This document shows positions 1 to 9,764 of a stretch of DNA of 64,000 nucleotides, piece after piece. Source of the stretch: Pterobdella sp. o SKG-2022 (Eukaryota > Annelida > Clitellata > Hirudinida > Piscicolidae); NCBI GenBank assembly GCA_964035795.1, contig OZ038320.1, positions 15,654,775 to 15,718,774 on the forward strand. Direction: 5' to 3'. A program made the translations under genes and the position numbers. How positions within the stretch are numbered: position 1 is the stretch's first letter; the number at the start of each line of letters is the position of its first letter. The notes below the pieces were generated by a model. That model did no database searches. It was given only the letters and a program-made list of their open reading frames with translations, and was not told where the DNA came from.

Positions 1-779
1 ACAACTTCATTGTTTTCATCTTTTTTTTCAATGGGACATCCACATCATCCAGCAAATGCCTATCTTTTTTTCATTGTTACATTTTTTTAGATTAATTAAA
101 TTATAATATTTTTTTTTAATTTTTTAAAAAACTTTCATCCAAGGATTGCCAGCCTTTATTACCCACAAAAAAACCATAAAGTGTTTATCTTTGTAATTTT
201 TGTTGTTTCATAGGATGAAATTGTTGATGTTCACAATTTATCCTCTTTCTATAGAAAACAAAAAACTCGAAATCATTTTTAAAGTAGTTCTTGTACTAAG
301 TTATCAAATTTTGAAATAAAATTGCGAAATTATTTTAAATAATAATATTTCGACATTTTGACTGAATTATGTAGTTTTCAAGTATAAAAATCCACTATTC
401 GAGCCGCCATTATAACTTCGACAGGCCACCTTCGATTGGCGCCAAAAACTCTGATGATGAGAAATTATCGTTCTACCACACATTACAACTTTCATTCGTT
501 CTTGCAATCATTATTTTCAAGCTTTATCTCACTTGGTATATGGCTTCAAAACTGGCTCATCGTTAGGCTCTTGGCAGACTTGATTTTGTAATTCTCTTCT
601 ACACAACTTTACTAGACATCACAAGAACAACTTCAGCGAATAATGAACAAAACTGTCAAAATATAATTGAACATAAACACCCCGCATCCCTACCTTCATC
701 ATTAATCTAAAAATTACTTCTCCCAAATTTATTGGCTTCTAGTTTACCATAAAATATTTTTTAAAATAGCATTGATAAC
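1..779. other. AT-rich DNA, no gene recognised
   Basis: I see poly-A/T runs and no convincing coding frame. It lies upstream of a LINE 3' fragment and may hold older, unrecognisable repeat sequence. Confidence 0.5.
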
Positions 780-1104
780 TTATACCACATCTACTCCAGG
801 CTACTTATCCAATCTCATTCAGAGAAAACCCAACCCGAGATTGCTTCGATCGTCAGCGGCTACACTCTTTTAAAAATAATACCACTGATAATACATTCGA
901 ACGAGGTTTCAGACATGCGTCTCTTGCTGTTTGGAACTCTTTACCACCCAACATTAGGAACTTAACATCATTAGCCACTTTTAAGTCTCGTTTTAAAACA
1001 TATCTTTATAGACTATCTTTCAACAATATTTGACATTAGGGGTTTCAGTCGTTTTTCTTGGCGCTATGTAAATTTTTATTTTTGTTATATTATTATTATT
1101 ATTG
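780..1104 (+). mobile_element. L2/CR1-type LINE, 3' end
   Basis: The + strand translates into the C-terminus of an L2/CR1 reverse transcriptase ORF. A P-GYLSNLIQ-like segment and an LRSS-like segment are followed by SLAVWNSLPPNIRNLTSLAT, then TFKSRFKTYLYRLSF and a stop near 1035. The untranslated part has the L2-like tail GCGCTATGTAAAT (about 1061-1073) and ends in an ATT microsatellite (about 1088-1104). That is the usual way this clade ends. The copy is 5'-truncated, and no endonuclease or catalytic RT motifs remain. One frame stays open over the last ~80 codons, so it is not the oldest copy here. Confidence 0.85.
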
Positions 1105-1184
1105 AAACTAAGATTCGCTAACATGGAAGTCAAGAGTTGGAACGCTGTGCACCACATGTTTAGAGAAATGTGGCTGACATACAG

Positions 1185-1500
1185 ATACCAAACGATCTTA
1201 AAGATTCTCTAACTGATTCTATTTACAAAATTAAAGGTTAAAAAATAGATTGCATTAACCACCGCGGCGATGGTCTGAAAGGTCAGCTAATCATGGGAGC
1301 GAGCTATTAGATACCTATTCTCTAAAGAAAGGTGTAAAGCAAGAATGTGTATTAGTGCCTACCTTGCTTGGGCTTTTTTTTGAATCACTGGTTGAGTTTG
1401 AATTTTGAAATACAATGACTGGAATCTGGATTCAAACAAGAACCAATGGTAAGCTTACTAAAGTCTCTAGCGGGAAAGGAATGGCGAAAAAATATACAGT
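1185..1500 (+). mobile_element. LINE reverse transcriptase fragment
   Basis: The + frame near 1314-1410 reads YSLKKGVKQECVLVPTLLG followed by LFFESLVEFEF and a stop. This is a decayed GVKQGCVLAPTLF block, the RT motif just before the YADD box. Flanking frames give a weaker match to the RTRxDGKL-type segment that follows. The copy is short and shifted in frame, with no 5' or 3' end recognised. It abuts an oppositely oriented LINE relic. Confidence 0.65.
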
Positions 1501-1504
1501 CAAA

Positions 1505-2526
1505 ACTAAATGAACCGAACCATCATCATCATCATGTCGACCGCAGTTGTCGTATAGTACATTATTGCTTATACGTTGCTGCCATTTTACATTATTCACA
1601 ACTCAGCACTTTTGTATAGCACCCGTTTAAATTTGTTTCTAACTTTTTGGTCAATGTCCAGGTACTAGATCCATGGAGTAGCACAGAGCTCACTGTAGTA
1701 TGGAAAAATGCTAATTTCAAGTTTTTTGGCAGATTTGAATTCCAAATAGTATTTAGTTTTTGTAGTGCAACCCAAGCTTTACCGATTCTTACGTCAACGT
1801 CATTCTCATTGGAATATATTCAGAATCCTAGATAGAGAAAATCGTTTGTGGGTTTTATGCATTTTTTGTTTATTGTGGTGAGATTTGAAGGATTTTGGTT
1901 AAATGTCATATATTGTGTTTTTTTCTCATTAATGTGAAGACCTATTAGTTTGGCTGCCATTTCTACATTATGCAACAGTTTTTCAGCTTTATCCACAGAG
2001 TCTGAAAGTAGGGCAATATCATCTGCCTAGTCTATGTCTTTTACACATAGTGCTGGATGTCTCCTACTTTTAGCTTTTTCGAGAGTAAAGCCACAATCAT
2101 CTGAATTAGAGATTGCTGTTTTCATTGCATGATCTACTGCTATTATGAACAGGTAGGGTGCTAGTGTATCTCCCTGCAAAAATCCTGCATGAATTGGAAA
2201 AAAACTTTTTCAGTATTGCAGTATCTTATTGTTTCTTCTGGATCATATAACTTGTGTTCTTGTATACAGGTTATATCTATATTTTATTTACTAGATAAGT
2301 ATGTTAATTCATATAGTTTGTGATTATTTCTTAAAGATCTAATGTTTATTGTTGCTATATTTTTTGTTAATCTACAATTCAATAAAGATTCTTTTTGTTT
2401 AGTTTGTGGTAAGAGGTTTTCCCCAGTAGCACATTTTTCGATTCCAACCTGATGATTCGTTGGAGGGCGCGCTCCTTGTTCACCCGCGCGGATGCGGTAT
2501 GGTCGTATATTTATTTGTTTAGTCAT
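1505..2526 (-). mobile_element. LINE relic: endonuclease start fused to RT C-terminal half
   Basis: Read on the - strand, an ORF starting at 2526 runs into NIATINIRSLRNNHKLYELT and IDITCIQEHKLYD, the first two blocks of an APE-type endonuclease. From about 2200 the reading jumps to RT: GFLQGDTLAPYLF, an ADDIALLSDSVDKAEKLL block, FLYLG, and then a WTLTKKLE...GCYTKVLR...NVKWQQ thumb/C-terminal segment. The end is an ATG-repeat tail (about 1520-1538 in + coordinates). The rest of EN and the first half of RT are missing, so this is an internally deleted copy. The chemistry it once had was nicking (EN) and target-primed reverse transcription (RT). Confidence 0.8.
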
Positions 2527-2529
2527 AGA

Positions 2530-4130
2530 GTTTTTATTTGCTGGATGAGAGTTAGGGTCGCAACTCCTCTAAAAATTCACATTTTACTCTTCTAACTCGA
2601 GCAAGGTTGCCTACAGTTGTAGCCAAGAATGTTTCCATCACTATAGCATCGGTATTTTGATGTATGCCAAAAAGAAACTACTGCTTCCCAAGTGGAAAAA
2701 GCAGGATTTGAGGTTTACTCCTTAGATAGAGATGAACTGCTTGCCGTGGAATTTCCGCAGACGCAGAGGCAGAAATATAAAGTACTGATGACAAAGAAAA
2801 CAATAAATAGGATAATATTAAAGTTTTAAAAAACAGAAGATTAGAAATAAATGAAATGAATACATAAAACTAGAAGATAATCATAGTGAAATACACAAAT
2901 TAACAAGTAATATCAAGGTATATAGCTATCAAGGTTGAAAAAAGATTTGAGAAAAAAAAATATATATATATATAATATATAACTACTGGTAGTAATCAAT
3001 TGACTAAAATAAAATAATAACTGGAAAAGTTAATAAACAGAAATAATTAACTAAGACTAAATATACTAAAAAATAAATAAACAAATAAAATAAAAACATA
3101 ATAAAGAGTGATCTTTGGTAACGTTCCGTATCAACACCATATACATAACTGAATTTTTAATGATTAAGTTTATTTCCTTATAAATTTCATTGTTGCTTAT
3201 TTACGGATATTCAATCCTTCCATCCTCTTTAAAATGAATAATGATAATGATTTATATCTAATATTAAAAAATAAATTATTATGAAAGACTTTTACACCAA
3301 AAAGGTTAAAAAACTATAAAAGTGGCAACGTCGGGATTTGAACCCCATCACTTTGAGCAGACGAACCGAAGAACATAAAGTTAAACAACAAGAGTTCGAA
3401 AATAACGTACAAAAGGATATTTAATTAGAATATGTATACACCAAACCTTTTTTTTTTTTTAAAAAGATATTATATAAGCCAAACATATTCATAAATAAAC
3501 AAATAGTTACAATACTTGAAATGAACAGTTTATGATAAATATTTACTTACCTGCGAGGAGAAAAGGAGTAATTATCCTTAAACAAAAGCTACTTTAAATA
3601 AAACTTTGAAAAAACCCTACAATTTTACATCAAAAGGTTTATCGAAAATTACTTAACTCATTTTCATTAAAATAAATTAATGAAACTAATTAAATCCTAT
3701 AAAAAGTTGACCAATATATCAGCGATAAATTTAAGGACCATTTCTAACGGCAACGTTACCAAAGAATACCATATGAACTGAACCAGTTTAAAAAATTAAT
3801 GAGAAAGCCAAAAAAGATTTAAAAAATGAAAACAAATAATCAGAAATAGATCTAAAATTTTCTCATTGTAATAAATTTTGTTTAAGCGAATCATATCGTA
3901 TTGGGAGATCCTGGCATTCGCTCGATCTCGATAGAGAAACGCTACCAAAAAAGAAGTTACGACATTTGAAGAGAAAACCATTCAAAGGCTCCAAACAAGC
4001 ACTTCAAAAAACATAACAAAATAAATGTAGCAATACTAAACGTTTGGACCCGACCTAAATGTAGGAGGATCTGCCTATCCAGAATAGGTTTAGTAAGCCA
4101 TCTCAGAAAACATCGAAGGGAACCATTATC
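2530..4130. other. AT-rich intergenic DNA
   Basis: No gene recognised. There is a short (TA)n tract near 2960-2980. A tRNA T-arm-like stretch (GGTTCAAATCCC on the - strand, about 3335-3350) is too isolated to call a tRNA or SINE. Confidence 0.5.
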
Positions 4131-4299
4131 ATCTTTTCAGTATGGGTAAGAAGATAGAAAATAGAGATACAATATTTATCCTTTTTCTACTATTCGCAGT
4201 TCTGGATTTTTTCTTAATTTTTTTTTCAAACCTTTTTTTTCTATTTTTTCTGTTGCTTCTTTTTGCTTCTACCGCTTCTGTCGCATCAGACAGACCTCT

Positions 4300-4806
4300 A
4301 CTCATCTTGATAATGCCTCTTTTAAAGTTTTCATCTGTTCTCATGTTTTCTCCCACCTTGACTACTGCAATTCTTTATATCATAATTTTCATAAAGCTAC
4401 CTTTCAACTTATTACTAAAGCTTTCAACTTTGCTGCTCGCCTGATCTTTCATACTCCTAAATTTTCCCATACCTCTTCATCTCTCAATTATCTCTACTGA
4501 CTACTTCTTCACTTTTGCTTTTCATATAAAATCTGTACTCCTAGATACAGAATCTTTTTTTCTCATTCACCTTTCTATTTTTCTCATCTTATACTAGCCC
4601 CTAATCGTGCTGTCCTACGATTCTCTACACGCTCTCATTCTTACGCTAAATCTGTTTTTTCTTTTTGGTTTTTTTCTAAAACTCTCTACCTCCTACTTTA
4701 AAATCTTTCTATTTTATTTCTTTAAAAACCTTAAAACTATATTCTTCAAGCAGTTCATAGCAGATTGCCTCTGAACGATGCAAGGGGCGTTATATAAATT
4801 ATATTT
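4300..4806 (+). mobile_element. L2/CR1-type LINE, 3' end
   Basis: One + frame reads SHVFSHLDYCNSLYHNFHKA, then NFAARLIFHTPKFSHTSS, then LAPNRAVLRFSTRSHSYAKS and FSFWFFSKTLYLL. This is the order of blocks in the L2/CR1 RT C-terminus (DYCNSL, NAARLI, LRSS, W-N-LP). The 3' tail has GGGGCGTTATATAAAT (about 4784-4799) followed by a TTAC repeat. Stops and frame changes show it is dead. The 5' end is lost in a T-rich tract. Confidence 0.8.
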
Positions 4807-4809
4807 ACT

Positions 4810-5535
4810 TACTTATATGCACACGATGTCAAAACATGAGGATTGGGAAAAATATTATTCTTTCAAAAAGAAAAAACAAAAATTTTTGTGAAAAAAAAAA
4901 TTTACATCTTGAGATTATTAAATTTAACATTGCGTCTTTTTGGATGTATTTGAAATGGTATATTTGAATTAGAAAAATTGTCATGCTGTCAAGAGTCAGC
5001 TTTCATCTAATTATTTCATTGAAGGTCGCCAGCTTCAGTCATTAATGAACATATCAATTATAATGTTTTTCTATATCATATTGTTTGCAAGCTAATACTG
5101 TAATAATAATTTTTGTTGCTAGCTATTTCTTTATACGCCGTTTTAACTTTGAGCTTTGAACTAACCTCATAAGTTATCAGATTCAATGATTAATGAAAAT
5201 TTATTTTTCCAACTCACCTTTTCCTTTTGGTAAGCTTTGCATTATTAGTTTTTTTGATTTTTGTATACTTTCGTCATTTGTAACGTCCAAGTGAAATGGC
5301 ATGATGTTCGATGAGAGACTTGTTTTTATATATTTTATTCCTTGGTTTGTCAGGCAAGAAGCAAATACCTTTATTGGATAACTTATATAAATTATTATGA
5401 AAATAGTAATAATTATAATAAATCCCGTTGTTTGTCGATTCGTATTTGAATAGGATAATAAGAATTAGATAAAAAATAAAATAAATTTATCAACGAACTA
5501 TCTCTTTTCAGAGACAGCTTATTTATCTTTTATTT
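4810..5535. other. AT-rich intergenic DNA
   Basis: No coding frame, tRNA or repeat recognised by eye. Confidence 0.5.
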
Positions 5536-5539
5536 AGTA

Positions 5540-5689
5540 ATTATCTCTAAAACATCGAGGAGTTTTAATACATTTATTGAAACTTAAGCTATAATTTCCG
5601 TTAAGTATGCTATTGTTTTATGGTTATTTTACCGAAAATTATAGCTTAAGTTTTAATAAAGTTCCTCAAGTTGATGTTTTATAGATAAC
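5540..5689. repeat. Palindromic foldback element (about 62-bp arms)
   Basis: The left arm (about 5540-5604) and right arm (about 5627-5689) are imperfect inverted copies. Both carry TTATCT-TAAAACATC at the outer end and AACTTAAGCTATAATTT inside, with a spacer of about 22 bases. There is no coding capacity. Its arms differ from the GAACACTGAAGG family found elsewhere in the window, so I treat it as a separate foldback/MITE. Confidence 0.75.
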
Positions 5690-5859
5690 AACGTACTATA
5701 TAAATTTTCTTTCAATCTGACCAAACAGATTTTTTTAGTAAAAACAAGTTAAATAACTTGGTAATATTTTAAGTATTTCAAGTTCTGAAAGGATACTGAA
5801 AAAACTAAAAAAATATAAAACGCTTTAAAAAGCATGGCATCTGTACGCACTCCTCAGTT

Positions 5860-7100
5860 CACCATCTACAACAAAATCAAGCATTTTACCCGTATTTTTG
5901 TATAGATCCAATTGCTGAAAATCGACAAAACAAGATATCAATAAGCTTTCAAACATGAAGTTTACGTAGCTTCTAAAAACCCTCTATCCTAATAAACTCT
6001 CAGCTCACCGTGGTCACCACTCTACCGAATCTGCCATTTCAAAAGTCTTTTCAAGCATTCTGAAATCATCTGACAACGTTGAATTATCTCTTATGGCTCT
6101 ATTAGATCTATCATCCGCTTTTGGTTTTGTAAACCATGGTATATAGCTGGATAGGCTGGAAAATTCTCTAGGCTTTGAAAATATTGTGCTAAAATGGTTC
6201 GTTAACTATTTAAGTAACATAACCTTTGTTATCAGATGTTGTAGAAATGAAAATTTTTTGATGCAATCAATTATTGGTGTCCCACAAGGTTCTGTTTTTG
6301 AACCATTGCTATTTATTTTCTTCACTGGTGATTTAAAAAGGTATAGCTCAGTAGTTGATCATCAGACTAACTATCTAAAGTTACTGAGTTCGATCCCGCG
6401 TGGGCCGACAATTAGCACCGGTTTCTCAGTGTGTTTCGCTACAATAAATTTGTAGCAAGCGCTTTGAACTACAAGGAAAAGCACTTTATAAATACCGCAT
6501 TACATTACAATATGCAGGTGAAACTCAAATTTATGGCCTTTGCAAATATCAAGTAAATTCCTTTTCAAGTAGCTTTATCTGAGTGCATGGATGATATGCG
6601 GGTTGAATGGAGGTCAAACACTTGAAATTGAATGTTTCTAAAACTCGTCATCCTGTTCTTAGAACTCCGTGTTGTTCAGTGAGAATAGTTGCAAGTAGCA
6701 TTATTTTCGAAAAATCTCAAAAGTTTTGACGTCTGTTTAGATAGAGATTTATCTATAAAAAACTCAAATCAACAAAATTTTGCGATGCGGTTTTGTACCG
6801 CTTAAAGTAATGAGAATTGACTGAAAGATTCTGCTGCTGATGTCCAATGAAGACCAGCCAAGCTTTCAAAATATGAGATGTTATCAAGCATTCCAACTAA
6901 GCTGAAACTAAGATCTCTAATTTCATCCAGCTAAGTATAAGCTCAAAACCACAGTGAAAAAGATTTTTTTGGTAACCGACTCTGACATGTTGAATAACCT
7001 TCCTAAAAAACACAGTTCTTTTTTTTCCATGGATTCTCTTGAAAGAAACCTCGAATCATTTTTTTCTAATTTTTGGCGAATAAATATTTATATATAAATT
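5860..7100 (+). mobile_element. L2/CR1-type LINE RT relic, interrupted by a SINE
   Basis: The + frames give LSAHRGHHSTESAISKVF, LMALLDLSSAFGFVNHGI, a long frame LKWFVNYLSN...IIGVPQGSVFEPLLF (6186 onward), then after the SINE a YAGETQIYG block standing for YADDTQIYG, HLKLNVSKT, and the tail segment KYKLKTTVKKIFLVTDSDM followed by LNNLPKKHSSFF. These are RT motifs in order plus the C-terminus. The catalytic YADD reads YAGE and there are several stops, so it is dead. A SINE (about 6340-6500) sits exactly between the PQGS block and the YADD block. Confidence 0.85.
6340..6500 (+). mobile_element. tRNA-derived SINE, copy 1
   Basis: The head matches a tRNA with an A box TATAGCTCAGTAGTTGATC-like and a B box GAGTTCGATCCCGCGTGG. 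It continues into a shared body (CAATTAGCACC...GTAGCAAGCGCTTTGA) and ends with GCACTTTATAAAT. A second copy at 61932-62085 has the same layout. The head is a few bases shorter than copy 2. It lies inside an L2-like RT in the same orientation. SINEs of this type are transcribed by Pol III and mobilised by a partner LINE. Confidence 0.85.
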
Positions 7101-7194
7101 TTTTTAAACATTTCCAAGAATTATTTTTGTCCAACTCCTAGAAACTCTTGAAGTCAATACCGATATATAATTCGCAATTGTACTGTATAAAATT

Positions 7195-7615
7195 GTTTTT
7201 TCCGCTTAACGGCGGAGTTTATTGGTCACTTGTCTTTCCATAACCTTATCTATCATTGAGATGAAAGAACAAAGTCGGTAGCTATCAAGACGTTGCGCAT
7301 ATTTTTTGTCATTGAGTCTTGAGCGTTTATCTGTTTGTGGTATCCACTTTGTTGCTTGCGATTAGTTACATTGGCTGCAGAGTAGACAGCAATGGACCCA
7401 AAATGGTGTTAAAATCTAAGATGTATCATGTCGGGTCCAAGAGTTTTTGATGGCTTTAAGCATTTTAGCGCTTTTTTATTTCACTTCTAGTGAATTTTTC
7501 ACAAACCTCGGGTTCTACTGTCTCAGACCGGAGATGGCCATTCAGGCAGCGGTCTAGCTGTCGATTTTCAGTCAACTCATGCTTCGGTTAGACTTGGCAA
7601 AAGAATTTGCCTTTT
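7195..7615 (-). mobile_element. LINE RT relic (5' part of RT domain)
   Basis: On the - strand I read FTRSEIKKALKCLKPSKTLGPDM, the K-x(2)-K-x-GPDxI entry block of a LINE RT, then a TKWIPQTDKRSRLND segment and LDSYRLCSFISMIDKVMERQ. This is the YRPISL...K-x-MER block of Jockey/I/CR1-like RTs. Catalytic palm motifs are absent. It lies next to the ORF1 relic at 7740-8560, from which it is separated by a palindromic insertion; both probably belong to one element. Confidence 0.7.
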
Positions 7616-7735
7616 AAAAGTATGGACACAAAGTATTTATTAAATGACACGAAGCTTTTTGTAAGGCTAGCTTACATTATCAAATGATAAAAAGCTTCGT
7701 GTCATTTAATAAATACTTTGTGTTTGTTGTCCTTA
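7616..7735. mobile_element. Palindromic element, GAACACTGAAGG family, copy A
   Basis: Inverted arms carry TATTTATTAAATGACACGAA followed by GCTTTTT, and the left and right arms are nearly identical over about 40 bp. The centre holds TTACATTATC, also present in copies B-D. Inserted between the RT and ORF1 parts of one LINE relic. No ORF. Confidence 0.8.
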
Positions 7736-7739
7736 CTTT

Positions 7740-8560
7740 GAGATTCAGGCTATTGTACTTCATTCAATTTGCCTTTTGCTTCTAACTAACATAGTTGGTG
7801 TCGTTTACAGAAGGGTTTCGGCTTGGGTCTGTGGTTTGGATCGCAATAAGATTTTGAAGGATCAACCTTTCCTTGTTTCATTTCATGCTTTTTTGGTCCC
7901 ATGTTTCTGAGTTCTGATTTTGGACTTCATTTTCGAAATATTTGTAATTTGCTGAATGAATGCCAAAGGTTGGTCTTGCAGCATCTTTAGTTGCTTTGGT
8001 TTGTGCTATTTCTTTTGTCTTTCAATTTTCATCGTCTTTGTTAATGTCATCTTTATTTTTTACTTTGTTTTTGTCACCGTGGATGTCGTATTTGTCGTCA
8101 TCTTCATTTACAAGGCAAAAGCAACATGTTCAAGACATTATTCTGGTCCGTGACAGGTTGTAAAGCCTAGATGGGTCTAGAGCTTGCACGAGCTACAAGT
8201 TAATTCATTTTGGTCTAATTGGGAACCTCTTCAGATTTGGTACAAAATTGGGCTGCTGGTATTAACTGGCAGCATTACTAACATTGGTAGTCGTTGGCTT
8301 TTCGTTATCTGGCCACCTCTTCTAGATAGTGCGCTGTATTTTCGATGCAGCTGGCGTCTGCATCATGTACACAGTAGTTCCATTGACATGGTTCTTTGAC
8401 CGCAATCTCCGCAGAACTGAGTTGGCCCGGGGTTGGTTTCCACTCCTTCTTCAGAGATTTGTTTCAATAAGAAAGCCCTGTGGGATAGTGGTCTGGAAAC
8501 ACGCCGCAAAACTCAGAAATGGTAAAAACCGGTAGTAGTTCGTCGTTGCTAAAAACTTTT
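7740..8560 (-). pseudogene. LINE ORF1 relic: 2A-like motif plus Cys-rich (PHD-like) finger
   Basis: On the - strand a frame reads SEEGVETNPGPTQFCGDCGQ, then a second Cys pair and His (RRQLHRKYSAL), then ELTCSSCK. The NPGP with a preceding GVET is a 2A-like sequence. Such motifs are known at the N-terminus of ORF1 in some APE-type LINEs, where they cause ribosome skipping. The Cys/His spacing behind it resembles the PHD-like fingers of CR1/Jockey-like ORF1 proteins. The normal D of the 2A signature (DVExNPGP) is G here. Several stops interrupt the frame, so the protein is not made in full. The RT relic at 7195-7615 is on the same strand. Confidence 0.7.
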
Positions 8561-8639
8561 CGTTGGACCTAACATCGTGTAGAGGTGGTTCCTGAAATTG
8601 GGCTGAAGGTGTGGTTTTGTTTAGGTAATTTTTTTTTAT

Positions 8640-9760
8640 TATTTCATCAAAAGTAAAATTTTTTACTGTTTTTAATAAAATGAATAATAGAATAAAAAGC
8701 TTTTACAGTAATTTTTTTTATTTGACTTTCGAGTAAGAGATGGAAAAAAATATTTATGATAATCACAAAGATATATTGAAAATCGAATATTCATATTACA
8801 TGGTTGAAATTTAATATGTGTTTTGTCAAGTTTTTAGCAAATATGTGACTAACTTTTCGAAAATATTTAACAGCATAACAAAGTTGTTCCAATTATGAGC
8901 AAATACAAAAACTCGTATTTGAGGCTGCAACGAGTTAAAAGATATAGCAAGCTAGATTTTTGTAATTGAGATTTGTATGACACGCTATTAACAAACAAAA
9001 TTTGCTTTAGAAACGCTCGAAACTCTGTAGACTTATAAAAAAAATTGTCTAGTATGAATAACAAAAGTTTGTTGAAAGTTTTGAAAAAAAGGAAAATTGA
9101 AATAGATAGAAAGAAAATTGGGAAAAAGAAAGATAAAGACTATTGAAGTAACTATTAAAAACATCAATGTATAAGCTCAAAATCTAAGCCGTGCGGCACA
9201 CTCGAGTTTAGTGATATAAAAAAAGAAGAAAAGATTTCCATTTTAACAACCTGAAAGCATTGAGATAGATAAAATAAAAAGTATAAAAAAGAAAGATAAA
9301 GACTAAAATCAATGAAGAGATGATGATTGAGGGTTTTGCAAGAACTAAAAATGGTCCAACGAAACCAAATCAAAGGCATGTCCAGTAGCACACGTGTTGC
9401 AGAGACTGATGCGCAGAAGTGCGGTTTTTTTTTGGTAGTTGAGGATATGCAGATCGAGAAAAAATAAAATAAGAAAACATGGATATGAGAGCAAATCTTT
9501 CAATAATTTCAATAATTAGAAAAAAAAGTGGTAGATTGAAAAAAAGTTAGAAACCAAGTTGCTTTTCCCAGACAAGTTGGAAACTTGTGCTATTTTGAAG
9601 AAGGCGTAAAAGTGCGAGTTTGAAATTTTTAATCAAACGATCAAATCAATTGATTCAAAACCTTGCACCCCTTTTTGTCTAGTATTTCACAAATCGCTCT
9701 TCCGAAGCCGCTGTCACAACCTGTGATCAGAACATATCTGCAAAATATATTAATTAATTA
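8640..9760. other. AT-rich intergenic DNA
   Basis: No gene or repeat recognised with confidence; short open frames here have no recognisable motif. Confidence 0.45.
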
Positions 9761-9764
9761 TTCT

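Noticed and set aside
3300..3400. tRNA or tRNA SINE on the - strand
   Set aside because: Only a B-box/T-arm-like stretch is visible; D and anticodon arms and a shared body are missing.
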